Under the pieces are notes generated by a model that saw only the letters and a program-made list of their open reading frames with translations, was not told the DNA's origin and did not search any database. Positions 33,680 through 41,598 of a DNA stretch of 64,000 bases are shown here, in pieces (positions within the stretch are counted from its first letter, which is position 1; each line of letters opens with the position of its first letter). This DNA comes from DATLXU01 sp035575515 (lineage in GTDB: Bacteria; Acidobacteriota; Blastocatellia; UBA7656), in NCBI GenBank assembly GCA_035575515.1, contig DATLXU010000109.1:1-64000 (forward strand), written 5' to 3'. A program made the translations under genes and the position numbers.

Positions 33680-34900
33680 TCAAACCTTGATGAAGATTCG
33701 ATGGCGATAGAGGAACCACACAGGCAGGAACATCAGAAGGATAAATGCGATTGCGAACGCGAGCGAACCGTTCATCGGTCCCGCCCACGACGTGAATAGA
33801 TTTTCATAATAATAATTCCACAGCGATATGCTCGTTCGCGTTCCATCCGGCAGTGTTGTCGTCTCTTTGATTAACCCCATCGCTCGCGCGACCACGCCGG
33901 AAAGCACAAAGACCGTTATCGCGTTCATACCGTAAATCACAAACGGCATCGCAACTCGCTTGTATCCTTTGAAATCAACGAGCCAGTAACAGAGGGCCAG
34001 AAAGAGCATCGCCATTCCCGCGGTGAAGACCGCGTACGAACTTGTCCAGAGATTTTTGTTAATCGGAAACCAGACGTTCATTATCTCGCCTGCGACAATT
34101 CCAGTCGCGCCGCCGAGTATCAAGCCAGTGATCTTCTCTTTAGCGCTTCGAGAAGATTTAAGCCAGTGACCAACGAGCACTCCCAACAGCGCAGTCGCAA
34201 TCGCAGGAATCGTGCTCAACAATCCTTCCGGGTCCCATGTCTTCGTCTGGCTCCACAGATGCCCGTGCAAGAGCGTGTTATCAACATATGCTGCGATGTT
34301 GGCGTTCTGCGCGATGTAGAGCGACGGGTCAGTGACGTTCGGGTCTGCGCTCTTAGCAATGACCTGCTCGACGTAGCTTGCTGGCACAGGAACGAGTTTC
34401 ATTATCATCCAGTAAGCAGCGATTAAGACAGTTGCTATCGCGGCCTGCGCGCGAATGGAGGTGAACAGGAAAATAATCGAAGCGAACAGATAACAGACCG
34501 CAATGCGTTGAAGCACGCCGGGAATGCGAATCGTTGAGAAGTGATAAAACGGAAAGCCACTCAAACAAAGACCGAGCGCGAAAAGAGTCACGGCGCGCCG
34601 CAGTATGCGCGGGATCATTCGCGCGCGGCTCGCTCCTCGCTCAATCCTGCCTCCAAGTGAGAGCGTGATTGCAATGCCGACGATGAACAGAAAAAAGGGA
34701 AAGATCAAATCTGTCGGCGTCCAGCCGTCCCACTTGGCGTGCTCGAGCGGAGGATAGACATAGCTCCAACTGCCCGGGTTGTTGACCAGAATCATTCCGG
34801 CGATTGTGATTCCGCGAAATACATCGAGCGAAACAAGTCGCTCGGTTTTTGGGAGAACAGTCGGGTCTGTGGCTACTTGCTGGACCAGGGCTGCGCTCAT
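33680..34900 (-). CDS. HGSNAT-like membrane acyltransferase (DUF5009/DUF1624 family)
   Basis: A 406-residue integral membrane protein with about ten hydrophobic segments, like the heparan-alpha-glucosaminide N-acetyltransferase catalytic family. The family start is clear: RLVSLDVFRGITIAGMILVNNPG, then WDGWTPTDLIFPFFLFIVGIAI with the conserved D-L-(I/V)-F-P-F-F. Members transfer acetyl groups from acetyl-CoA across the membrane to sugars. Bacterial substrates are mostly unknown, likely glycans or cell wall sugars. A TATAAT-like -10 lies about 45 bases upstream of the ATG on the minus strand, but the -35 is poor. Confidence 0.88.
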   Translation of the reverse strand: MSAALVQQVATDPTVLPKTERLVSLDVFRGITIAGMILVNNPGSWSYVYPPLEHAKWDGWTPTDLIFPFFLFIVGIAITLSLGGRIERGASRARMIPRILRRAVTLFALGLCLSGFPFYHFSTIRIPGVLQRIAVCYLFASIIFLFTSIRAQAAIATVLIAAYWMIMKLVPVPASYVEQVIAKSADPNVTDPSLYIAQNANIAAYVDNTLLHGHLWSQTKTWDPEGLLSTIPAIATALLGVLVGHWLKSSRSAKEKITGLILGGATGIVAGEIMNVWFPINKNLWTSSYAVFTAGMAMLFLALCYWLVDFKGYKRVAMPFVIYGMNAITVFVLSGVVARAMGLIKETTTLPDGTRTSISLWNYYYENLFTSWAGPMNGSLAFAIAFILLMFLPVWFLYRHRIFIKV

Positions 34901-35033
34901 TTGCGATTTCCCCTGCGAACGAATTGAAGGTGCGTGAAGCGGTATTATACTGCAAATCTGGCCCGCCCGTTAGGGCTGTGAGTATGAATCAGAAGAGACA
35001 TTTATCATTGCAGGAATGGCTTTGATGGTTTGC

Positions 35034-35063
35034 TTGACAGGGTGAAAGCCAATCACTTACCAT
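35034..35063 (+). promoter_or_regulatory. Sigma-70 promoter of tRNA-Ala
   Basis: TTGACA (35034-35039), 18-base spacer, TACCAT (35058-35063). The predicted start falls about ten bases before the tRNA 5' end at 35081. Confidence 0.55.
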
Positions 35064-35080
35064 TGATTTCGATTTGAAAA

Positions 35081-35153
35081 GGGGCTGTAGCTCAGTTGGC
35101 AGAGCGCCTCGTTCGCAACGAGGAGGCCAGGGGTTCGAATCCCCTCAGCTCCA
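35081..35153 (+). tRNA. tRNA-Ala (anticodon CGC)
   Basis: A full 73-nt cloverleaf. The acceptor arm GGGGCTG pairs with CAGCTCC, the D arm is GCTC...GAGC, and the anticodon stem is CCTCG/CGAGG with loop TTCGCAA, giving anticodon CGC at 35114-35116, which reads GCG alanine codons. The T arm is AGGGG-TTCGAAT-CCCCT. The discriminator is A. The CCA end is not encoded (TTA follows), so it is added by enzyme. It has its own promoter and terminator. Confidence 0.98.
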
Positions 35154-35163
35154 TTAAAAAAAA

Positions 35164-35193
35164 GGTCACCGACGAGGTGGCCTTTCTTATTTT
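35164..35193. terminator. Terminator between tRNA-Ala and the convergent peptidase gene
   Basis: GGTCACC (35164-35170) pairs with GGTGGCC (35176-35182) with one G-T pair, followed by TTTCTTATTTT. On the other strand an A-rich stretch before the stem gives a U-tract too, so it can serve both the tRNA and the minus-strand S9 peptidase gene. Confidence 0.8.
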
Positions 35194-35209
35194 CCACGTT
35201 CTTGACCAG

Positions 35210-37627
35210 CTACCGCGTTATCGCCTGGCTCGGTCGCTGAGCGTTCTTCACGTAGCGGTCCATCCAGTTGATCATTTCATAAATTGTATGAAGCACAGAT
35301 TCGCGCCCCGCGTAGCCATGCGCTTCGAGCGGCAGAGTAACATACCGCGCGGTTTTGCCCAAGCCTCTCAGCGCATGGAACAATCGCTCGGATTGAATCG
35401 GGAACGTGCCCGTGTTGTTGTCCGCTTCGCCGTGAATCAACAGTATCGGCTCGTTAATCTTATCCGCGTGCATGAACGGCGAGATGCGAGTGTACAACTC
35501 CGGCGCCTCCCAATAGGTCCGCTGCTCGTTTTGAAACGAGAACGGTGTGAGCGTGCGGTTGTACGCGCCGCTTCGCGCAATCCCTGCGCGGAAAAGATCA
35601 GAGTGCGCAAGAAGGTTCGCCGTCATGAACGCGCCATACGAATGGCCGCCCACGCCTACGCGATCTCGATCCGTTACGCCTCTATCAACCAGGTAATCAA
35701 TCGCGGCCTTCGCGTTCAAAACTAACTGCTCAACGAAAGTATCATTCGCCTTCTCGCCCCCCAAGATAGGCATCGCCGCGTTGTCCAATACGACGTAGCC
35801 CTTCAGAGCAAGGAACAAATGTGACGCCCCGCTGACTCGCGTAAAGCGATTAGGCGATCCGCTCACCTGGCTTGCTGCATCAGCCGTCGCAAATTCCGCA
35901 GGGTATGCCCAGATGAACGTGGGCCGCCGCTCGCCTTCTTTGTAATCAGGCGGAAGATAGAGCGTGCCCGATAGCGTTATGCCGTCCGAGCGTTTATATG
36001 TCACAAGCTCTTTCTTCACCTTACGGAATGCGGGCTGCGGGTCTGAGAAATTGGTCAACGCCTGCTCGCTCTTTTGCGAGAGATCGCGCAGGTAAATGTT
36101 CGGAGGCTCGGTTGCCGATTCCCTGCTCGTCAAAACTTTCTGCGCGTCGGCATCAAGCATCGAGATGACCGATTCGTAGTAAGGGTCTTGCGAGCGGAAT
36201 AGCTCTTCGGTTTGAAGCGTACTTATGTTCAACCGTCGAAGGAAAGGTCGCTCGCCCTGCGGCGTGGCTCCCTGCCCCGTCAAATAAAGATACTGGCCGT
36301 CTGATGATTGCAGCGCGACCCGCTGACCAGATTTGTTCGTCTTCGTGACGAGCGAACCGGGATTGCGGTAGCGGTCTTCTGAAAGAACGTCAAAGACGAG
36401 CCGCGATTTATCCGGGTGATTTGCGTCAAGCAGGTATGTGCGAGTTTTTCTTGAAGGGCGGTCGAACTCGCGCCAGATTATCTGATCGCCGCGCTCGGTC
36501 CAATCAATGCTTGCGAATCGAAACTCCGTCTTGAACAATTCGCGCGGCTCGCCCGTCATCTCAAGCGCCATCACACGGTCGCGGTTTGGGACTCTCTTTT
36601 TCGGGTTGCCGTCGTCTAAAGCTTCGACGTAAACGAGGGTCGCGGGCGCGTTCGGCTGCCAGCGAACGCTACGCGGCCCAAGTCGCACGCCGCCAATCGG
36701 AGTCTTTTCCGCAAGCTCAAGAGTCGCAACCTTCTTCACAACCGCGCCACGCTGATCCCATACTTCAAGCTCTTGCCCGAAGGATTCATAAGGCACGTAG
36801 TAGCTGTAAGGCGGAATGACTCGCGCGACGAAGATCAATTGGCCGTTGGGCGAGACGCTCACTTCGCTGAAGATTGCGGGCGAACCGAGCGACGTTACTT
36901 TGCCCGTAAGGTCAACGCGAGCGAGTTGCGATGTAAAGTAGTATTTGAATAACGCTTCATCGCGCGCGTTTTGAAGCAGGTCTTCATACGTGACTGTCGG
37001 CGTGCTTACGCCAGTCGTCTCCTGAATTTTCGGTCCGGTTGGCACCTCAGAAAACTTCGGCTCCGGTCCTCGATCCTTTGGAACAGTCAAACAGATGAAG
37101 CCGCTGCCGTCAGGCAACCATTCGTAAGCGTTACCGGTCGTTGTATTCAACTGAACGGGCGCGACGCGGCTTGATTTTCCGGTTGCGACATCAGCGACCC
37201 AAAGCTCAAGCGCATTATCTAGTCGTTGCACGAACGCGATGCGCTTGCCATCGGGCGACCACGTTACGTTTGAGAGTCGCGGCGCGGGGGGCAGTTGAAT
37301 ATCACGCGAGCTTTTCGACGCGAGGTCAAAGAGCGTGAGCTTGTTGATGCTAAGAGCTTGAAACTGTCCGTTCGTGCGCGGGCTGATTCGCGTGCCTGCG
37401 AGCCTGAGCATCGGCTGCGCTATCTCCGCGATAGTCGGCATCGCTGGCCGCTCCATCAAAAGCAGCCAGCGACCATCAGGACTCGTTTGCATCTGCGGCA
37501 GCGGCGCGGCGTCGAGCATCTGAACAATGTCCGCCGACGGCTGCTGGTACTGCGTCGCGGTTTGCGCCTGCGCGGCGAGCGCGGCGAGGCATAATATCGC
37601 GATTATCAGTGCTGTTCGTTTTCTCAT
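35210..37627 (-). CDS. Secreted S9 family prolyl oligopeptidase-type peptidase
   Basis: An 805-residue serine peptidase, close to the glutamyl endopeptidase-like (S9D) group. ATG at 37627 has GGAGGAGA before it and begins a signal peptide (MRKRTALIIAILCLAALAAQAQ); the frame open to 37648 lacks this. An N-terminal beta-propeller (about 40-540) with WSPDGKRIAFVQR-type blades is followed by an alpha/beta hydrolase domain. The catalytic Ser is in GVGGHSYGAFMTAN, the Asp in IHGEADNNTG, and the His in LEAHGYAGRE. It probably degrades peptides in the periplasm or outside. It ends near the bidirectional terminator shared with tRNA-Ala. Confidence 0.9.
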   Translation of the reverse strand: MRKRTALIIAILCLAALAAQAQTATQYQQPSADIVQMLDAAPLPQMQTSPDGRWLLLMERPAMPTIAEIAQPMLRLAGTRISPRTNGQFQALSINKLTLFDLASKSSRDIQLPPAPRLSNVTWSPDGKRIAFVQRLDNALELWVADVATGKSSRVAPVQLNTTTGNAYEWLPDGSGFICLTVPKDRGPEPKFSEVPTGPKIQETTGVSTPTVTYEDLLQNARDEALFKYYFTSQLARVDLTGKVTSLGSPAIFSEVSVSPNGQLIFVARVIPPYSYYVPYESFGQELEVWDQRGAVVKKVATLELAEKTPIGGVRLGPRSVRWQPNAPATLVYVEALDDGNPKKRVPNRDRVMALEMTGEPRELFKTEFRFASIDWTERGDQIIWREFDRPSRKTRTYLLDANHPDKSRLVFDVLSEDRYRNPGSLVTKTNKSGQRVALQSSDGQYLYLTGQGATPQGERPFLRRLNISTLQTEELFRSQDPYYESVISMLDADAQKVLTSRESATEPPNIYLRDLSQKSEQALTNFSDPQPAFRKVKKELVTYKRSDGITLSGTLYLPPDYKEGERRPTFIWAYPAEFATADAASQVSGSPNRFTRVSGASHLFLALKGYVVLDNAAMPILGGEKANDTFVEQLVLNAKAAIDYLVDRGVTDRDRVGVGGHSYGAFMTANLLAHSDLFRAGIARSGAYNRTLTPFSFQNEQRTYWEAPELYTRISPFMHADKINEPILLIHGEADNNTGTFPIQSERLFHALRGLGKTARYVTLPLEAHGYAGRESVLHTIYEMINWMDRYVKNAQRPSQAITR

Positions 37628-37650
37628 GCTTGTCTCCTCCTCACTCACAT

Positions 37651-37702
37651 AGCTGTCAGCGATCAGCAGTTAGCTTGAAGATTTCTAGTTGACCGCTGAT
37701 TA
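37651..37702. repeat. Degenerate heptamer repeats with imperfect inverted copy
   Basis: Units of seven bases ending TCAG or TTAG (CTGTCAG, CGATCAG, CAGTTAG) run from about 37653 to 37673, and a related stretch in reverse orientation (TAGTTGA, CCGCTGA) lies at 37686-37699. This short tandem heptamer style recurs at 45603, 45748 and 50652. It lies in the gap between the S9 peptidase and OsmC genes. Confidence 0.45.
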
Positions 37703-37726
37703 TTGCCAGGAGCTTTATCAAGGTTG

Positions 37727-38167
37727 TTATTCGTCTTCGTTTGCGATCTCAAAGCGCATCGTGATCTTGGCCGCAGCGCCGAGCATAGCGGAAACGCTGC
37801 AATACTTCGTCTCGGATAATTCTACTGCGTGGGCCACAGCTTTTGGGTCGAGCGCGCGACCACGAAGGTAATGAATTACTTCTATCTCGGTGTAGATGCG
37901 TGGATGTTCGGCTCGGCGCACGGCGCGCACTTCTATCTCGTAGCCGGTAACGCGCTGGCGTTTCTTTTCGAGAATAGAAACAATGTCCGCGCCCGTGCAT
38001 CCACCGAGCGAGATTAAAAGCAATTCCATCGGCGTCGGCGCGGTGACTTTCTCGTGCGCGAAGCTTGTGACTACGGCGTGGCCGCTAGGCGATTCTGCGA
38101 CGAACGCCTCGCCGCCCGCGTAGCGCAAACGCGCGAGTTTAGTTTCAGTATTGGATTGATTGCTCAT
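37727..38167 (-). CDS. OsmC/Ohr family protein
   Basis: A 146-residue OsmC-like protein, a family of thiol peroxidases that reduce organic hydroperoxides. Motifs: PTPMELLLISLGGCTGADIVSILEKKRQ with the conserved first Cys near residue 55, VRAVRRAEHPRIYTEIEVIHYLRG, and the second Cys in ETKYCSVSAML near 122. Both redox cysteines are kept, so activity is plausible. A second OsmC paralogue lies at 59856-60275. It stands between the S9 peptidase and the L,D-transpeptidase genes on the same strand. Confidence 0.88.
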   Translation of the reverse strand: MSNQSNTETKLARLRYAGGEAFVAESPSGHAVVTSFAHEKVTAPTPMELLLISLGGCTGADIVSILEKKRQRVTGYEIEVRAVRRAEHPRIYTEIEVIHYLRGRALDPKAVAHAVELSETKYCSVSAMLGAAAKITMRFEIANEDE

Positions 38168-38304
38168 GATTTTCCTGCTCTTGCTTGCAAAAGTGCGTCT
38201 GCCGATTGTAGTCGGCCCGAAGCAAGCATCGAATCATAACATTGAAGACGAACGGCAGGAAGGACAGGTTACGAGATTCAAGACAGTGTGGTTTGGCAAC
38301 TCGA

Positions 38305-38335
38305 AAAAAGTAGCGCAAGACGACATCTTGCGCTC
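38305..38335 (-). terminator. Terminator after the L,D-transpeptidase gene
   Basis: AGCGCAAG (38313-38320) and CTTGCGCT (38328-38335) form a perfect 8-bp stem with a 7-base loop. On the minus strand it is followed by a T-run (A at 38305-38310). It lies 18 bases past the stop at 38353. Confidence 0.8.
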
Positions 38336-38352
38336 TCGAACCTCAGAGGAGT

Positions 38353-39324
38353 TCAGCGTATATTGGCGCTGACCGTCGCCGCAGTCGTCTGCGTTGCAGC
38401 GGCAATGACTGACTGCCGCTCGCGCAATCGCGCTTCGATTGCAGGCAGATGCGGATTGAGCGCAGCTTCGATTTCGCTGGCGGTCACGTCCGAAGCATGC
38501 GCGTCTTCAGCCAATCTCTTCCATGGAGCCTGCCTGCCATAAGCGTAATCGCCAAAGATTATCACTGGCGTCCCATAGGCCGCGACCGAGTTGCGCCCCT
38601 TTGCCAGTATCCACTGATCGGCCCAATCAAATATCCACTTCGCGTCTTCATTGAGCAACCTCACGCAGCCGTGACTCGCAGGATAACCCGGCAGGTCGTA
38701 TTGGTGAAATCCGACGCCGGCAAAGTTGTCCAGGTTGAAATACCATGGCAGAACCCACGACGGATTAACTGTGCTGTGGGTCTCCTTTGATTTCCAGTTC
38801 GTATAATAAATGCCAGCAGGCGTCTCGGTCGCGCGCTTGCCGGTGCTGGTCGGTCCCCAATGAACGAGCCGACCGGATTCGTAAGCGCCGAACGCCTGGA
38901 TTCGCCGCGAAACGAGTATAAGTTTTTCAATCCCTCGCGCGAATTCAAGCTCAAGCGGAAACGGCGCAAGCCGCATCAAATTAACCTCAGACGGCACAAT
39001 TAATATTTCGCCGCTGCGGACGTGACCTCGATCAAGTCTGTTGAGCTTCAAAACGACTGCGAACCCTTCTTCGCCAAGCTTCGATTTAAGCGCCGCAATA
39101 GATTTAGCGCCTTGCAACCGGAACGACTCATAAATCACAGGCGCTTGCGCGAGCTTAGCGGTTGACTCGTCCTGTTGCGCGGCCTGTTCCGTGTTTTGGT
39201 CTGAGAATGAGCCTACAAGCGGCTTCGCCTGCGCGTTGAGCAGGCCAGCGTTTCCGCAGCCAATAACCAGAGCAAGCATAGAAGTGAGCAGCACACCCGA
39301 AATCGCCATTGTTGCTTTTTTCAT
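38353..39324 (-). CDS. Lipoprotein L,D-transpeptidase (YkuD domain)
   Basis: A 323-residue L,D-transpeptidase that makes 3-3 crosslinks in peptidoglycan or attaches proteins to it. ATG at 39324 is preceded by GAGGTG and starts a lipoprotein signal (MKKATMAISGVLLTSMLALVIGC, lipobox VIG-C). The YkuD catalytic motif is YPASHGCVRLLNEDA, with catalytic Cys and the His before it. An N-terminal part has a LysM-like stretch (SIAALKSKLGEEGFAVVLKLNRLD...GEILIVPSE). The C-terminal tail is rich in Glu and Ala. Divergent from the TMTC-like gene with a strong promoter between. Confidence 0.88.
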   Translation of the reverse strand: MKKATMAISGVLLTSMLALVIGCGNAGLLNAQAKPLVGSFSDQNTEQAAQQDESTAKLAQAPVIYESFRLQGAKSIAALKSKLGEEGFAVVLKLNRLDRGHVRSGEILIVPSEVNLMRLAPFPLELEFARGIEKLILVSRRIQAFGAYESGRLVHWGPTSTGKRATETPAGIYYTNWKSKETHSTVNPSWVLPWYFNLDNFAGVGFHQYDLPGYPASHGCVRLLNEDAKWIFDWADQWILAKGRNSVAAYGTPVIIFGDYAYGRQAPWKRLAEDAHASDVTASEIEAALNPHLPAIEARLRERQSVIAAATQTTAATVSANIR

Positions 39325-39386
39325 ATCGCACCTCACAATGGCCGCATTAGATGTGGGCCTGTGGATTTGGTTGCTTTGGCCGCTGG

Positions 39387-39415
39387 TTGACACCTTTCTG
39401 GGAGCGCGATAACAT
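39387..39415 (+). promoter_or_regulatory. Strong sigma-70 promoter for the TMTC-like gene
   Basis: A perfect TTGACA (39387-39392), 17-base spacer, TAACAT (39410-39415), about 67 bases before the ATG at 39483. Confidence 0.65.
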
Positions 39416-39482
39416 TTTTTGCACTTCAAAAGTGGAGTCCTTTAAGGCGACAATAATTCACAGGCTTAATGAAGGTTTTTAG

Positions 39483-41471
39483 ATGAGCAAGAAGAATCGC
39501 GCCCGCAAGAAGATAAATCAAGAATCGCCCGCCGCAGCTTCAAGGAAGACAATCGTCAACCAGTCTTCAACGCGCAACTGGGTGCTCGGATTAATACTTG
39601 GCGTGACGTTCCTGGCGTTCGCAAACACGCTCTTTTTAGATTTTGCCTACGACGACAAAACGCAGATTCTGCAAAACGAGACTATCCGCAGCTTCTCGAA
39701 TCTGCCCTTAGCCTTCACAAAAGAGGTATGGTTCTGGCGCGTGCTTCAGGACAAAGACCCGACCAAAGAATTGAAGCCGACAACGCCTTACTACAGGCCG
39801 ATGTTCACGCTTTACCTGATGGCTAGCTGGACCCTGTTTGGCGATAAGCCTACGGGCTGGCATCTCTTTAACATCGTGATGCACTTGCTTGCGGTCTATT
39901 TCGCTTTTCTTATTCTTGAGCGAATCACAAAAGACCTGAGACTGACGACCATCGCCACGATGCTTTTTGCCGTGCATCCGCTCCGGGCCGAATCCGTAGC
40001 CTGGATAAGCGGCGTAACCGATCTGTTTCTTGCGCTGTTCCTCTTCCCATCGTTTTATCTTTACCTGCTATTTCGCGAGGAGGGAAAGCAGAAGCATCTC
40101 ATCTGGTCGCTCGTGCTGTTTCTGCTGGCGGCGTTTTCAAAAGAGCCAGCCGTCGCCCTGCCGATATTCATCACTGCCTACGAGATGTTTCTCGTTCCGA
40201 AAGAAAGGCCGCTGAGAGAGCGCGGGATTGACGCGCTCATTTTCAGCGTGTTGTTTCTGCTGGTGTCGGTTCTCTATTTCAGCCTCCGCTACAACGCTCT
40301 CGGCTTTATTCTTAGCGATAACAAGTACACGAACTATCCGCTGGCGAACGTTTTGCTGACGATTCCACTGGTTATATGCAAGTATTTGGGGCTGCTGTTC
40401 TGGCCGATGAACCTGTCAATCTTCCACTCGACTCCATTGGTTCAAAGCCCGCTCGATATTAGATTCTTTCTGCCCCTGCTCGCAATTGCGGCGATTGCAT
40501 TCGGACTATGGCAGTTGAGACATTCCCGCATTTCACGTTTCGCTATCCTCTGGTTCGGGATTAACCTCCTGCCCGTGCTAAACCTTTCGGCGTTCGGCGT
40601 GGACTTCATGGTGCAGGAACGCTACGTCTATATTCCGTCGCTCGGCTTTTCCCTTTTGATAGCTCAGGCGATTGTCAAATTACCCATCGAAAAATGGATC
40701 ACAATCGGAGGCCGCCGCACGGCTCAAGCCGCGCTCGTTGCTCTGATAGTCGTTTTGCTTTCCGTGAGAACAGTCGCTCAAAACGGCGTATGGAAAGACG
40801 ATATGACGTTGTGGACCGAGGGCGCTCAGACGGCTCCTGAGCAAACAATGCCTCATTACATCCTTGCATTCGAGTATCTGAAGCAGCAGAAGTATGATAA
40901 GGCCGTCGAAGAGTTTGAAAAGTATATGAAACTCGATCCGAATAATCCGGTTGTGATGAACAACCTGGCAGCGGGCCATCTAACGCTCTATGAGATTGAA
41001 ATGGCCACGCGGCCAGCGCAAGCTGACCGCTCGCACATTGAACGGGCGATTGAGCTTTGCACGAAGGCGCTAAGCTTAAGAGGCGACGACGCGCCGCTGA
41101 TGGATACGCTTGGCAAAGCTTATACTTTCAAGGACCAGTATGAGCTTGCCCTCGGCTGGTTTGATCGCGGGCTGAGAGTTCAACCGGATAATCCAATGAT
41201 AGTCTTTCACAAGGGCGCGACCTACTTGAAACTGAATCAAGTGGACGAGGCCATCAACCTGCTTGAATCAGCCCGCAGATTGCAGCCTGACCTGCCCGAC
41301 ATTTATGAATTTCTCGGCTACGCTTATCAGAGCAAGCGGCAGCCGCAGGAAGCTATAAAGAATTTCAATATGTTCCTGCAACTTCAGCCGAACACCCAAT
41401 ACCGCTCGCGCGTCGAGCAGATTATCAAAAACCTGACGGCTCAGTTGGAAAGCGCAAATCCGAAAGGATAA
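39483..41471 (+). CDS. TMTC-like polytopic membrane protein with TPR repeats
   Basis: A 662-residue protein with roughly ten membrane segments (residues about 30-430) followed by a soluble TPR domain (about 440-650). The loop AVHPLRAESVAWISGVTDLF is typical of the TMTC/O-mannosyltransferase-like GT-C family, which transfers sugars from lipid carriers in the periplasm. TPR units include YDKAVEEFEKYMKLDPNNP, YELALGWFDRGLRVQPDNP and VDEAINLLESARRLQPDLP. Residues 1-22 are basic and lie inside the cell. A protein glycosylation role is inferred from the fold. A bidirectional terminator follows. Confidence 0.82.
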   Translation: MSKKNRARKKINQESPAAASRKTIVNQSSTRNWVLGLILGVTFLAFANTLFLDFAYDDKTQILQNETIRSFSNLPLAFTKEVWFWRVLQDKDPTKELKPTTPYYRPMFTLYLMASWTLFGDKPTGWHLFNIVMHLLAVYFAFLILERITKDLRLTTIATMLFAVHPLRAESVAWISGVTDLFLALFLFPSFYLYLLFREEGKQKHLIWSLVLFLLAAFSKEPAVALPIFITAYEMFLVPKERPLRERGIDALIFSVLFLLVSVLYFSLRYNALGFILSDNKYTNYPLANVLLTIPLVICKYLGLLFWPMNLSIFHSTPLVQSPLDIRFFLPLLAIAAIAFGLWQLRHSRISRFAILWFGINLLPVLNLSAFGVDFMVQERYVYIPSLGFSLLIAQAIVKLPIEKWITIGGRRTAQAALVALIVVLLSVRTVAQNGVWKDDMTLWTEGAQTAPEQTMPHYILAFEYLKQQKYDKAVEEFEKYMKLDPNNPVVMNNLAAGHLTLYEIEMATRPAQADRSHIERAIELCTKALSLRGDDAPLMDTLGKAYTFKDQYELALGWFDRGLRVQPDNPMIVFHKGATYLKLNQVDEAINLLESARRLQPDLPDIYEFLGYAYQSKRQPQEAIKNFNMFLQLQPNTQYRSRVEQIIKNLTAQLESANPKG

Positions 41472-41522
41472 ACCTGGCGCAAGGTGCACTGTCGCGCGAC
41501 ACGACTGAAAGATGAGACAGCA

Positions 41523-41575
41523 AAAAGCAATGCGGCGATTACTCGCTTCACAGGAATAATCGCCGCATCTTTGTT
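41523..41575. terminator. Bidirectional terminator between convergent genes
   Basis: A perfect 12-bp stem (ATGCGGCGATTA at 41530-41541, TAATCGCCGCAT at 41557-41568) flanked by a T-rich tail on the right and an A-run on the left. It separates the plus-strand TMTC-like gene from the minus-strand SurA/DsbA gene. Confidence 0.9.
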
Positions 41576-41598
41576 TCTCCGCGTCTGTGCGACCGGTT